This document shows, in pieces, positions 18,501-27,181 of a stretch of DNA of 64,000 nt (its first letter is position 1; the number at the start of each line of letters is the position of its first letter). Under the pieces are notes generated by a model. It did no database searches. It saw nothing but the letters and a program-made list of their open reading frames with translations, and was not told the origin of the DNA. The stretch spans positions 62,001 through 126,000 of the forward strand of contig CALKHR010000163.1 in the NCBI GenBank assembly GCA_937988885.1, read 5' to 3'. Both the position numbers and the translations under genes were made by a program. The DNA comes from an uncultured Roseiflexaceae bacterium (GTDB lineage Bacteria; Chloroflexota; Chloroflexia; Chloroflexales; Roseiflexaceae).

Positions 18501-20065
18501 GCGCTGGCTTGCACAAGCGCATGGTACTGCTGAGGCGCATCTGCTCCGCGCAGCGTTGCGGCATGGGCGCGGCAATCCTGCAACAGTTCTTGCGGCGTGG
18601 CGGCGTGCAGCACAATAATCTGATGGATGCTTTGCAGCCGATACGCAACGTGGTGTTCGGCTTGATATTCCTCAAGCACGATGTGGAAATTGGTGCCACC
18701 AAAGCCAAACGAACTTACACCAGCTCGACGCGGCGGGTCGTGTTCGCCCCGGAGCCAGGGGCGCGCGCTCGTGTTCAGGTAGAACGGCGAGCTTTCGATG
18801 TCCAGCTTCGGGTTCGGTTTGCTGACGTTGTTGGTTGGCGGCAGTATCTTGTGATGCAGGGCCAGCGCGGCCTTGATCAACCCCGCCGCTCCCGCCGCCG
18901 ATTTGGTGTGGCCGATCTGCGATTTAACGCTCCCCAACGCGGTTCGCTGTACACTGCTCTGGCTCTGCTCGAACACATGGCGCAGCGCGCTGAACTCGGC
19001 CAGGTCGCCTGCGGGGGTGCCCGTGCCGTGCGCCTCGATCAGGCCCACGGTGGCGGGTGAGATTCCGGCGTCCTCGTAGGCCCGTTGCAGCGCACTGGCT
19101 TGGCCGGACGGCAGCGGGGCGTAGATGCTGGTGTGCCTGCCGTCGCTCGAAGCGCCGATGCCACGGATGACGGCGTAGATGCGGTCGCCATCGCGTTCGG
19201 CGTCGGCGAGGCGCTTGAGCAACAGCATGCCGATGCCCTCGCCGGGCAGCATCCCATCGGCCTCCTGATCGAAGGGGCGGGGGTGGCTGCCGGGCGTGAA
19301 GGCTGGCGTTTTGCTGAACGAGACGTATTGGAAGATCGAGGCATCGGTATCGACGCCGCCAGTGATGATCATGTCGCAGCGGTGCTCCAGCAGTTCGCTG
19401 ATCGCGACTTTGACAGCTCCGAGCGAACTGGCGCAGGCGGCATCCACCACGCAGTTCATCCCACCGAGATTGAGGCGGTTGGCGATCCGTCCGGCGATGA
19501 CGTTGCCGAGCATGCCGGGCATGGCATCTTCGTTCCAGCCCACGTAGCTGTTCTGCAGCCGCGTGATGATCCGTTCGATGCTGGACTCATCGAGGCCGCT
19601 GGCCCGCAGGACGCGCTTCCAGGTGGGGTATTGCAGGCGGCTGTTGAGCGGATTACTGAGCTTCTGCGGCCCGGTCACGCCGAGCACAACGGCGGTGCGG
19701 GAGCGGTCGAAGTCGCGGTCGGGGCCGTAGCCTGCATCTTCCAACAGTTGGCGGGCGACGAGTAGCCCAAGCAGTTGCGAGGTATCGGTGACTTCGAGCG
19801 TAGCGGGTGGCAGCCCGAACTGCAGCGGATCGAACTCGACGGTGGGCAGGAAGCCGCCGCGTTTGCTGTAGGTCTTGTCGGGCGCATTCGGGTCGGCATC
19901 GTAGTAATCATCTACATCCCAGTGCGTGCTCGGCACATCGGTGATGCAGTCGCGCTGTTCAATGATATTTTGCCAGTATTCCTGGAGTGAACGCGCCTGC
20001 GGAAAAAGCGCGGCCATACCAATAATGGCGATGCTGCGCGTTTCTGGCGCCGAAGAAAACCGCAT
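15572..20065 (-). CDS. Type I synthase, KS-AT-ACP plus N-terminal half of KR (PfaA-like)
   Basis: A 1497-residue multidomain synthase. The ketosynthase (residues 8-460) has its active Cys in DAACASS (about 210) with HGTGT and GHTKSAAG for the two histidines. The acyltransferase (about 580-890) has FPGQGAQ and the nucleophile in GHSFGE (about 680). A coiled-coil stretch (about 1010-1075) and an Ala/Pro-rich linker (about 1095-1165) lead to one acyl carrier domain with the phosphopantetheine Ser in DLGIDSIKR (about 1195), the form typical of PfaA. The last 220 residues are the structural, cofactor-free half of a PfaA-type ketoreductase (GGLVGLTKALNLEW, EVGY) and stop where the catalytic half should begin. 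That half is the N-terminus of the gene at 21816. No phosphopantetheinyl transferase is nearby. Confidence 0.92.
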   Translation of the reverse strand: MRFSSAPETRSIAIIGMAALFPQARSLQEYWQNIIEQRDCITDVPSTHWDVDDYYDADPNAPDKTYSKRGGFLPTVEFDPLQFGLPPATLEVTDTSQLLGLLVARQLLEDAGYGPDRDFDRSRTAVVLGVTGPQKLSNPLNSRLQYPTWKRVLRASGLDESSIERIITRLQNSYVGWNEDAMPGMLGNVIAGRIANRLNLGGMNCVVDAACASSLGAVKVAISELLEHRCDMIITGGVDTDASIFQYVSFSKTPAFTPGSHPRPFDQEADGMLPGEGIGMLLLKRLADAERDGDRIYAVIRGIGASSDGRHTSIYAPLPSGQASALQRAYEDAGISPATVGLIEAHGTGTPAGDLAEFSALRHVFEQSQSSVQRTALGSVKSQIGHTKSAAGAAGLIKAALALHHKILPPTNNVSKPNPKLDIESSPFYLNTSARPWLRGEHDPPRRAGVSSFGFGGTNFHIVLEEYQAEHHVAYRLQSIHQIIVLHAATPQELLQDCRAHAATLRGADAPQQYHALVQASAQPQIPAQHARLAIVAKGAEQATSLLDTAASLLERESRAAWQHPSGIAYRSASAELGRVVALFPGQGAQYLDMGRHLACNTPELRWPYQYLDALFEQAQMPPLSSIVYPPPVFEQSCRDAQAALLTQTVNAQPAIGALSAGMFRLLQHFGFAPDIVAGHSFGELTALWAANALSDEDFFRLAFTRGRLLTPPEGQEVGGMLAVVGDVEALKQHRLLRDGALIVANDNAPNQIVLAGPHQAIAAAQQTLQSEGYHTTRLPVAAAYHSALVSYADQPFQQALDQITFQRPSLQVYANSSAQPYPSEPDGVREVLKQHMLHPVRFREQIEAIYQNGGRIFVECGPRDILSKLVGTILGERSHITIALNPQHIGDSDQQFRFALAQLIVAGLPLSTNDQYELPLAPPKPPSASRTSILLNGANYLRDETKAMIERALNQPDPVNRSAEQPPPVVTPTEQAPTPAETIMSTSTAPIHPIHVQLDQYQRETERIHEQHLAQYAEISRQIGEVLQQLQQVSVGPQATNQALINALTIALSTLRDQQSALQQSFDRYIESRAEYMRLLLQQAQSVPVSRTAPAPVPALAPAAAPVSAPPPAPVSASVSAPELVPAFVPTPAPVPTPEPTPVQAAAPVPTPSSAPAPEPNALLDRLLRIISDKTGYPLSILEPSMDLESDLGIDSIKRVQILSALLEQHPTQSAPPQEEIAQLRTIEAIAAYTQQWLQGETAMPRTAEPPALAIPQPTLTHSDIKMRTLPPPDALACTLQPGHCCIITSDGTQLTTALADELTSQGWNVVVLDLPHTSLTNRLETNQDVAHYVLYEANEPALQQMLTLIQTRHGPCGAYLHLHPPMPEVQRADDILPEFEQEIVTNVFMIAKHLAEPLTNASQLGRSWFCTITQTDGQCGLGQQRSFPAISGGLVGLTKALNLEWERVFCRSIDLDDQLPTAQQVAYILAELHDTNRLVSEVGYHADQRLTLVSE

Positions 20066-20129
20066 GAGCCGACCTCTCTACGTTCATCGATGTCTACTAA
20101 AACGCTCGCTGCTACAATGTGTCTCGTTC

Positions 20130-20135
20130 ATTATA
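20130..20135 (-). promoter_or_regulatory. Extended -10 upstream of the KS-AT-ACP gene
   Basis: On the minus strand TGCTATAAT (TATAAT at 20130-20135), 65 bp before the start at 20065. It is identical to the element before the acyltransferase-like gene and before smc. Confidence 0.45.
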
Positions 20136-20150
20136 GCATTCTGATGCAGA

Positions 20151-21773
20151 TCAGCGGGACTGCGGTCGGTATTGGCCGAGGGTGCTGGGGAGCGGCGCAC
20201 CTTGCAGGAGCAGTTGTTGGAAGCGGGCCAAATAGGCGGCACCATGGAGGATCTCGCGAGCCATCACGGCCACGCGGCGTTCGTTCGGGTCTTCGAGGTA
20301 CGAACCGCGCACCCACTCGTTGAACGCGCCCATCGCTGGCCCGCACCAGATTTGGTAATCGAGTTCGCGGTTCGGCTCGGCGTGAATCGCCCATTGCGAC
20401 GATTGGCCCAGATACCAGCGGAAGATCAGCGCCATGCGGTGGCGCGGGTTATCTTGGGCGCGTTGAAGCTGTTGCGGATTGCGCAGGCTGAAGTATTCCA
20501 CCACGCTGTTCCAAGTGCTGGCGATGTCGCGCTTCAAAATCTGCTGTTCGAGGCGGCTCAGCTCGGCGCTGGGCAGCGCTTCGATCGATTCGTAACGGCG
20601 GTAGAGCTCGAACAGTTTTTGGGCCTGCATCGGGTAGAGGGTGCCCTTTTTGAGCAACTGCACCCGCACGCCCTCCTCGAACATATCCGCTGAGGGCGCC
20701 ATGATCGTGTCGCTCATGCCCGCTTGGGCCAGCAGGTGTTTGACATACGCCGAGGTGTTGGCCTCTAGGCTCGCTTGATTGATCGAGCCTGTCACCACGT
20801 AGGCGGCACCGAGCGTGAACGCAGCCAGTGCCGCATGCGGCGTGCCGATGCCTCCCGCCGCCCCGATCCGCACTGGCTCGCTGTAGCGGAAGCGGGCTTG
20901 CAGTCGGTCGCGCAGGGCGATCATATTGGGCAACACGCAGATCAGCGGCTGATTATCGGTGTGCCCGCCGGAGTCCGCCTCGACGGTCAGATCGTCGGCC
21001 ATGGGCACGTATTGCGCGAGCGTGGCCTGCGTGGGGCTGATCCGCCCCGCCCGCACTAGTTGGCCCAGCATTGCGGGTGGCGGTGGCTGCAGAAACAGTT
21101 GAGCGATATGCTCGTGCGACACTTTGGCGATCACGCGGTTGCCGATCTGGATGCGCCCTTGCGCATCGAGGCTCAGGCCAGCCACTCGATATTCGACCAA
21201 CGGCAGTGTGAGTTGCAGGAAGGCCGAGGCTTCCACAACGCGAATCTCGTGCTGCTTATACAGCTCGATCGTGTGCTGCTCAAGGGCGGGATTGTGCGGA
21301 TTGTGGATGAGGTTGAAGGCGTAGGGGCCGTTCGGCAGCGCCTCCTTCAGCGCCACAATGGCCTGCTCGATGCGCGAGGGCAATAGCCCGGCGGCTCCGA
21401 ACGAACTGAGCAGCCCTGCTTGCCCCATCGCGATCACCAGGCGCTCGTCGGCGATTCCGTTCGCCATTGCGCCGCAGGCGTACGCCGCTTTCACGCCGTA
21501 GGTCTGCCGAAAGCGCGGATCGCCGAACTGTTCGGGCATCAGCGGCGCGGCGCGGGCCACGATCGAGTATTGGTCGGAATGCGCGCTTGGGGTGGGCAAC
21601 TCACCGCTGATCAGGCCGATCCCCTCGGCGGTGCGCACGGCATAGCATGGTTGCGCCAAATTCAGCAAATGCGCCCGCATATCGGGCTCATCGTAGGCGA
21701 TTGTGTCGGCATGGCCTTGCCAGCCATCGGCGGGCCGCTCAGATCGGGGGCCGTGGTTGCGTAGCTCAGACAC
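20151..21773 (-). CDS. pfaD: PfaD-type trans-acting enoyl reductase
   Basis: A 540-residue flavin enzyme of the PfaD family (2-nitropropane dioxygenase-like TIM barrel), which reduces enoyl-ACP in trans for PUFA-type and trans-AT synthases. Family signatures are VEADSGGHTDNQP with its central His (about residue 270), GAAGGIGTP for phosphate binding and VTGSINQ. The C-terminal helical domain of about 150 residues (from FELYRRY) is typical of PfaD. Start GTG 21773 is preceded by AAGGA. It lies between the KR-DH gene (42 bp) and the KS-AT-ACP gene (85 bp), so it should serve that synthase. Confidence 0.92.
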   Translation of the reverse strand: MSELRNHGPRSERPADGWQGHADTIAYDEPDMRAHLLNLAQPCYAVRTAEGIGLISGELPTPSAHSDQYSIVARAAPLMPEQFGDPRFRQTYGVKAAYACGAMANGIADERLVIAMGQAGLLSSFGAAGLLPSRIEQAIVALKEALPNGPYAFNLIHNPHNPALEQHTIELYKQHEIRVVEASAFLQLTLPLVEYRVAGLSLDAQGRIQIGNRVIAKVSHEHIAQLFLQPPPPAMLGQLVRAGRISPTQATLAQYVPMADDLTVEADSGGHTDNQPLICVLPNMIALRDRLQARFRYSEPVRIGAAGGIGTPHAALAAFTLGAAYVVTGSINQASLEANTSAYVKHLLAQAGMSDTIMAPSADMFEEGVRVQLLKKGTLYPMQAQKLFELYRRYESIEALPSAELSRLEQQILKRDIASTWNSVVEYFSLRNPQQLQRAQDNPRHRMALIFRWYLGQSSQWAIHAEPNRELDYQIWCGPAMGAFNEWVRGSYLEDPNERRVAVMAREILHGAAYLARFQQLLLQGAPLPSTLGQYRPQSR

Positions 21774-21815
21774 AGGCGATGGTCCTTCAATCTTGGGTGG
21801 TGTGTGCGGCTTGCA

Positions 21816-23582
21816 TTATACCGCTGATCGCAGCACTGCGCCTTCTAATCCCATGATTCGCAAGTGAATCCGCCCGTGTTCATCGGCAATCGTCAGGTTG
21901 CTGATCAGTTGTGTGGCTGTGGCGCTCTCGACATGCAGGGTGGCGAAGTAGGGCGTGTCGAAGGCCAGGACTTTGTGGTGCTCGATACGCTGAAAGCCGA
22001 GCGGTAACACCAGATGCGGCTCGCGCTGCCGCATCCAGATCAGCACGCCGTGCAAACAGGCATCGGCTACGTAGGGGTTGAGCGTTTGCACCGTGAATTG
22101 GCCTTGCTGCTCGGGCGTGAGCGCCGCTAATCGGCAGCGCACCGTGTTGCCCTGCGCATCTTGATGCAGAAGACGTTCAATACCCTGAAAGCTCGGCCCG
22201 TGGAACAGCGTGCCGTCGCGGTAGAAGGATGCGGCGTCGATGGACTGCTGCTGCGCCTCCGCGAACGTCGGCACAAACTCGGCGGGCAGCGGCTCCTTGC
22301 GCAGTGTCAACCGGGCGCGATAGTGGTAGCGGGGCTGCCCGTTGCTGGTTGTGCTGGAGATCTGCGCCTCGAACACCACTTCGGCGGGGTCAACCGTTTT
22401 GTGAAGTTCGCGCAGGCTGAGCAGGTAGTGGTCGGCCAACTGCTCGTCGAACACGATGCCCTTGAGCACCGTCACCTGTTCGCACAGCACGCATTGCAGG
22501 CCCGGGTACAGTTGCTCGCAGGCGTTCGTCATCCACGCCACCGCACACGTGATCGGTAGCACCGCGTTCCCATTGATGCGGTGATCGTTCAGGAACGGGT
22601 TGGCAGCCAGCGTCAGTACGCGGCGGATCTCGTAGCTGCGCAGATCGCTGTTCAGTTGGTCGTAGCGTCCACCCATCAGCGCCCGCCGCGCGCGGATCAT
22701 CCGCAGCACCGGACTCAAATGCTCGGTCGCGAACTGGATCGGATCGCCGATCAGCGTCTGTGTGGCGGGCTGTTCGCGTTCAAGCTCATCGATCAGCGCC
22801 TGCGTGCCCTGCTCGCCCGAGATCACGGTGAACTCGTGCTCGATGAACAGCTCTCTGAGCTCGGGGCTGACCATGCCGCTGTCCCACGGCCCCCAATTCA
22901 GCGCGATCACACGGCAGGAAGGGTAGAGACGCTGGAGTTGATGGGCGGCTTTATCGAGAACCGCATTGGCGAGGGCGTAATCGGTCTGACCCACATTCCC
23001 ATAGAAACCCGCGATCGACGAGAAGAGCACGATATAGCGCAACTGCTCCAGCGGCAGATTCGCTAACAGGTTACGCAGGCCATCGATCTTCGTGCGTGTC
23101 ACCAACTCGAAGTCGGCCATACTCTTCTTGGCGATCAGCTTATCGGCCAGCACGCCCGCACCGTGGATCAACCCGTCGATCTTCGGCAGGCGGGGCAACG
23201 CCGACCGCAGCACCGTGCGCACCGCATCGGCATCGGTGATATCGACGCTGAGGTATTCGGCGCGACCACCCGCTCGGCGGATGGCCTCCAGCGTTTCCTT
23301 GACCTGCCGATGTGCGAGGATTCGGGCGGCCTGCTGTTGCAGCACGGCGGGGGTAGGGCGCTCGGCACCCGCGGGCAGGTGCGCCACGAACTGCGCCATC
23401 AGTTCGGCTTCGTCGTGGTATTCGTGCGCCCATTCAGGTTCGGTGAAGGATTCTGGCGTGCGGCCCAGCAACACAAAACCACAGCCGTAGTGTTGAGCCA
23501 TGCGGATCACGCACTGTGCTGTGATGCCCTTTGCGCCGCCGCTCACCAGGAAGGTCGATGCGGAGTTGATCGAGCTACCCAT
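21816..23582 (-). CDS. Catalytic half of ketoreductase fused to dehydratase (KR-DH)
   Basis: A 588-residue protein. Residues 9-280 are the catalytic short-chain-dehydrogenase half of a PKS ketoreductase: NADPH loop TFLVSGGAKGITAQC, catalytic Ser in LFSSIAGFYG and Tyr/Asn in YALANAVLD. Residues about 320-588 are a double-hotdog dehydratase with HxxxGxxxxP in DHRINGNAVLP and the second catalytic Asp in VADACLHG. It begins exactly where the PfaA-like gene at 15572-20065 ends its KR, so the two proteins must pair to rebuild the reductase. ATG 23582 has a good RBS (GGAGTGAG). The gene starts 23 bp after the smc stop. Confidence 0.9.
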   Translation of the reverse strand: MGSSINSASTFLVSGGAKGITAQCVIRMAQHYGCGFVLLGRTPESFTEPEWAHEYHDEAELMAQFVAHLPAGAERPTPAVLQQQAARILAHRQVKETLEAIRRAGGRAEYLSVDITDADAVRTVLRSALPRLPKIDGLIHGAGVLADKLIAKKSMADFELVTRTKIDGLRNLLANLPLEQLRYIVLFSSIAGFYGNVGQTDYALANAVLDKAAHQLQRLYPSCRVIALNWGPWDSGMVSPELRELFIEHEFTVISGEQGTQALIDELEREQPATQTLIGDPIQFATEHLSPVLRMIRARRALMGGRYDQLNSDLRSYEIRRVLTLAANPFLNDHRINGNAVLPITCAVAWMTNACEQLYPGLQCVLCEQVTVLKGIVFDEQLADHYLLSLRELHKTVDPAEVVFEAQISSTTSNGQPRYHYRARLTLRKEPLPAEFVPTFAEAQQQSIDAASFYRDGTLFHGPSFQGIERLLHQDAQGNTVRCRLAALTPEQQGQFTVQTLNPYVADACLHGVLIWMRQREPHLVLPLGFQRIEHHKVLAFDTPYFATLHVESATATQLISNLTIADEHGRIHLRIMGLEGAVLRSAV

Positions 23583-23605
23583 CGCCTCACTCCTTCACGA
23601 TACGG

Positions 23606-26600
23606 CTAATTCTCCGCGAGCTCCTCTAGTCGCAGCGACAACACGCGCGAAGCACCATCCTCACCCATCGAGACACCGTAGATCGTATCGGCGGCCTCGA
23701 TGGTGCCACGGTTGTGCGTCACCAACAAGAACTGCGTCTGCTCGGCCAGATCGGCCAGCGCGTTGCGGAAGCGCCCCACGTTCGTCTCGTCGAGCGCGGC
23801 ATCGACCTCGTCGAGCACGCAGAACGGCGACGGATTGACCTTGAGGATCGCGAAGAGCAACGCCGCCGCTGTCAGCGAACGCTCGCCGCCCGAGAGTAGC
23901 GACAAGGTCTGTTGGCGTTTGCCGGGCGGGCGCACCATAATCTCTACGCCGAGCCGATCAACACCCTGATGCTCCACACCATCGCCGTTGGTGTTCGGCT
24001 GCACCAGCATCAACTGGGCTTGGCCACCGCCGAACAAGCGCGTGAAGCTGCGGGAGAACTCCTCGGCCACTGCGTAAAACGTCTGCTCGAAGCGCGAACG
24101 CATCGCCATATCGAGTTCGGTGATCAACTCGCGCAACGATGTCTCGGCGCGGCGCAGATCGTCGCTCTGCGTAGTGAGGAACGTGTAGCGTTCGGAGGCC
24201 TCGTCGTACTCCTCAAGCGCCAAGGGATTCACGGCCCCCAAGCGCTGGATGCGGGTGCGCAATTGCTCGATCTGCGGCTGCAGATCCTCGTCGGCGGGTG
24301 CGTCGTTGACATCGGGCGCATCTGCCAGCGTCTCGATCTCGATGTCATCGGCGGCGGCGCGCTCCCACAGCGTATCGCGGCGGCTTTGGGCGCGTTGCAC
24401 CTCCACCGCAGCGCGGCCATGCGCGGCCTCGCCCTCCAGCAGCGCCGCCGTGGCCTCGCTCTCGTAGCGCTCAAGCTCGGCTTGGCGTTGCTCCAGCGCG
24501 ATCAACTCCGCCTCGGCGGGCGTGATCTGCGCCCGCAGCGCATCGATCTGCGCCAGTAGTGACGTGTGCGACTCATCGAGCGCCTGCAACTGCGCCGCAA
24601 GCTGTGCCTGCTCCTGCTCGTGTTCGGCAGCGCGGCGCTGATCGGTGGCCTGCTGCTCATCGAGCCGCCGCATATTCTGCTGATGCGACTGCAACAACGC
24701 CCGCTCGGCCCGCGCCTCGCCCTCGATCGCGCTCACATTCGCGCGGAGGCGGTCGAGTTCGCGCTGCGCCTCTTGCTCCTCGTGCAGGTGCGCCTGCTCC
24801 TCAGCGCGTAGCTGTTCGAGTTGCGCCTGCGCCTCGCTCGCTCGCGCCTGCAAACTCGTGCGCTCCTCGGCCACACTGCGCAACTGCTCATCGAAATCCG
24901 CCAGATCCGCCTCGGCTCGCGTATGCTGCCGACGCTGCCATTCGAGATCTGCCTTGGCCTGCTCGGTCGCGCGGCGGGCCTGCTCGAACGCCTCGCGGGC
25001 CGCGTCGCGGGCCTGGCTCGCCTGCCGTCGCGACGCCTCGGCCTCCTGCAATTGGCGCTCGGCAGCCGCGATCCGCTGATCGATCACGCTGCGCTGCGCG
25101 CCGGCCTCCACCACCGCTTCGCGCTGAGCGCTGATCTGCTCGGGCAATTCGCGCAACTCACGGGCACGCCGCAACGTGCCGCTCTCCTTGATCTGCGCGC
25201 CACCAGTCACCGCGCCACCGCTGCTCACCTGCTCGCCCGCCAGCGTCACAATCGCCCATCCGCCCGATACCTGCCGCAACTGCTCGCGGGCCGTGGGCAG
25301 ATCGCGCACCACCAACGTGCGGCCCAGCAGATACGTCACCACCTTGCGGTAATGCTCATCGAAATCGACCAGATCGGCGGCCACACCCAGCACTGCGTCG
25401 CTCGTCGCCACGGGTCGGCGCTCGTTCAGATTCACGCGGAGCGTATCGAGCGGCAGGAACGTCGCACGACCTTGGCCACTGCGTTTCAGCGCAGCGATCG
25501 CGTCCTCGGCATCCTGCCAGTGCTCTACCACGATATTCTGCAAGCGCGCCCCCAACACCACCTCGATCGCGGTTTCGAGATGGGCGGGTGTGCGCACGAT
25601 CGTCGCCACCAACACAAAATCGTTGCGGCCCTGGCGCTCGGCCCACTGCATCGCAGCTCGCACTCCGGCGAAGGTGCCAGTGAAATCGCGCTGCAACTGG
25701 TTCAGCGTCTCGAAACGCGCCTCCAAATCGGCCAGTGCGCGGCGCGCCTTCGCCGTGGCCTCGTCGGCGCGGTTGCGCTCGGCGCGCAGCGCTTCCAGCT
25801 CGGCGCGCTGCTTCTCCACCGCCGCAAGCGCCGCCGCCCGTTGTTGCTCCGCTGCCTCAAGGCGCAGTTGCGCGGCCTCAAACGCGGCCTGTTGCGCTTC
25901 GAGTTTCGCCTGCGCGGCCTCCAACGTCGTCGCGTGTCCCGCGTGTTCTTCGGCAAGTTTTTCGCGGCGCCGCTGCACCTGTTCGGCCCGACGCTCAAGC
26001 GCGACCAACGCGGCGTTCGCCTCCGCCTCGGCACGCTGCGCGGCATCCAACGCCTTGCGCGCCGCCCGACGCTGCTCGGCCCGCGCCGCATGCTGCTGCT
26101 CGAACAGGCTCAAAGCCGCGCGCTGCTCGGCTAAACGGGCCTCGGCATTCGCCAAACGCTCAGCCACCACCGCCTGCTCGCGCTCCAACTCCTCGCGGCG
26201 CAATGCGAGATCCTGTCGCGCTCGCTCGAACTCCTCGGCACGGCGCGCCAACGCTGCCTGGCGCTCATTGCCCACCGCCAACTCACGCTGCGCCGCCTCG
26301 GCCTGGCGGTGGAGCGCGCTCGATTCGGCGTGAAGCGCACCAAGTTGCTCGCGCAGAGCACGCAGTTGCTCGCGAACCTGCCGCACATCAGCAGTCGCAG
26401 CCGCCTGAGCCGCGCGCCGTCGGGCGAGTTCTTCTTCTTGGCGCAGTTGCTCGGCTTCGGCCTGCGCCAACAACTGCAACGCCTCGCGCCACTGCCGCGC
26501 GTACTGTCGCCGCAGCAGAGCACGCAACTCCGTCGTCAATTCGCGGTGGGTGCGCGCCAACGAGGCCTGCCGCTTCAGTGAACGCAGGCGCGGCTCGAGT

Positions 26601-27181
26601 TCCGCAAGCATATCGGCGCAGCGCTCGAGATTCGCATCGGTTTCGCGCAGACGACGCTCGGCCTCGGACTTGCGCGCCTCGAACGAACTGATCTCGGCGG
26701 CATCCTCGAACAGCCGACGCCGCTCCTCGGGGCGCAGCGTCAGGGCCGCGTCCACCAAGCCTTGGTTGATGATGGTGTACGAGCCGCCGAGCGGCCCGAC
26801 CGCCTCCTGAATATCGCGCAACCGCACTCGATTGCGATTGATCGAATATTCCGTCTCGCCGGAACGGGTCGCGCGCCGCGTCAGCGTCACCTCGCCGTAC
26901 GGCAACGGCAGCAGACGATCACTGTTATCGATGGTGAGCGACACCTCCGCGAATCCGGCGGGCGCGCGCTTGGTGCCGCCGCTAAAAATCAGATCTTCGA
27001 GCCGCTTGCTGCGCAAAGCCGCATAGCTCTGCTCGCCCAACACCCAACGGATCGCATCGGCAATATTGCTTTTGCCCGAACCGTTCGGCCCGACTACCGC
27101 CGCAATGCCCGGTCGAAACTCTAGTACCGTGCGGCTTGCGAACGTTTTGAATCCCTGTATTTCAAGGCGTTTAAGATACAC
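23606..27181 (-). CDS. smc: Chromosome segregation ATPase SMC
   Basis: A 1191-residue protein of full SMC length. It has an N-terminal Walker A GPNGSGKSN (31-39) with the family motif IRWVLGEQ, two long coiled coils rich in Ala/Glu/Arg/Gln (about 170-500 and 680-1010) and a hinge at about 510-670. The C-terminal head has signature LSGGERSLT (about 1093) and Walker B FCVLDEVDAALDE (about 1120). SMC forms condensin with ScpA and ScpB, neither of which is here. The KR-DH synthase gene follows only 23 bp downstream. Confidence 0.97.
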   Translation of the reverse strand: MYLKRLEIQGFKTFASRTVLEFRPGIAAVVGPNGSGKSNIADAIRWVLGEQSYAALRSKRLEDLIFSGGTKRAPAGFAEVSLTIDNSDRLLPLPYGEVTLTRRATRSGETEYSINRNRVRLRDIQEAVGPLGGSYTIINQGLVDAALTLRPEERRRLFEDAAEISSFEARKSEAERRLRETDANLERCADMLAELEPRLRSLKRQASLARTHRELTTELRALLRRQYARQWREALQLLAQAEAEQLRQEEELARRRAAQAAATADVRQVREQLRALREQLGALHAESSALHRQAEAAQRELAVGNERQAALARRAEEFERARQDLALRREELEREQAVVAERLANAEARLAEQRAALSLFEQQHAARAEQRRAARKALDAAQRAEAEANAALVALERRAEQVQRRREKLAEEHAGHATTLEAAQAKLEAQQAAFEAAQLRLEAAEQQRAAALAAVEKQRAELEALRAERNRADEATAKARRALADLEARFETLNQLQRDFTGTFAGVRAAMQWAERQGRNDFVLVATIVRTPAHLETAIEVVLGARLQNIVVEHWQDAEDAIAALKRSGQGRATFLPLDTLRVNLNERRPVATSDAVLGVAADLVDFDEHYRKVVTYLLGRTLVVRDLPTAREQLRQVSGGWAIVTLAGEQVSSGGAVTGGAQIKESGTLRRARELRELPEQISAQREAVVEAGAQRSVIDQRIAAAERQLQEAEASRRQASQARDAAREAFEQARRATEQAKADLEWQRRQHTRAEADLADFDEQLRSVAEERTSLQARASEAQAQLEQLRAEEQAHLHEEQEAQRELDRLRANVSAIEGEARAERALLQSHQQNMRRLDEQQATDQRRAAEHEQEQAQLAAQLQALDESHTSLLAQIDALRAQITPAEAELIALEQRQAELERYESEATAALLEGEAAHGRAAVEVQRAQSRRDTLWERAAADDIEIETLADAPDVNDAPADEDLQPQIEQLRTRIQRLGAVNPLALEEYDEASERYTFLTTQSDDLRRAETSLRELITELDMAMRSRFEQTFYAVAEEFSRSFTRLFGGGQAQLMLVQPNTNGDGVEHQGVDRLGVEIMVRPPGKRQQTLSLLSGGERSLTAAALLFAILKVNPSPFCVLDEVDAALDETNVGRFRNALADLAEQTQFLLVTHNRGTIEAADTIYGVSMGEDGASRVLSLRLEELAEN

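Noticed and set aside
15572..23582. A PUFA (EPA/DHA-type) synthase
   Set aside because: KS-AT-ACP, KR-DH and PfaD parts are PfaA/PfaD-like, but only one ACP is present and there is no chain-length factor or FabA-type dehydratase pair (PfaC), so polyunsaturated products are unlikely.
24821..26134. A 437-codon plus-strand frame opposite smc
   Set aside because: It mirrors the coiled-coil repeats of SMC and has Leu/Arg-rich nonsense composition.
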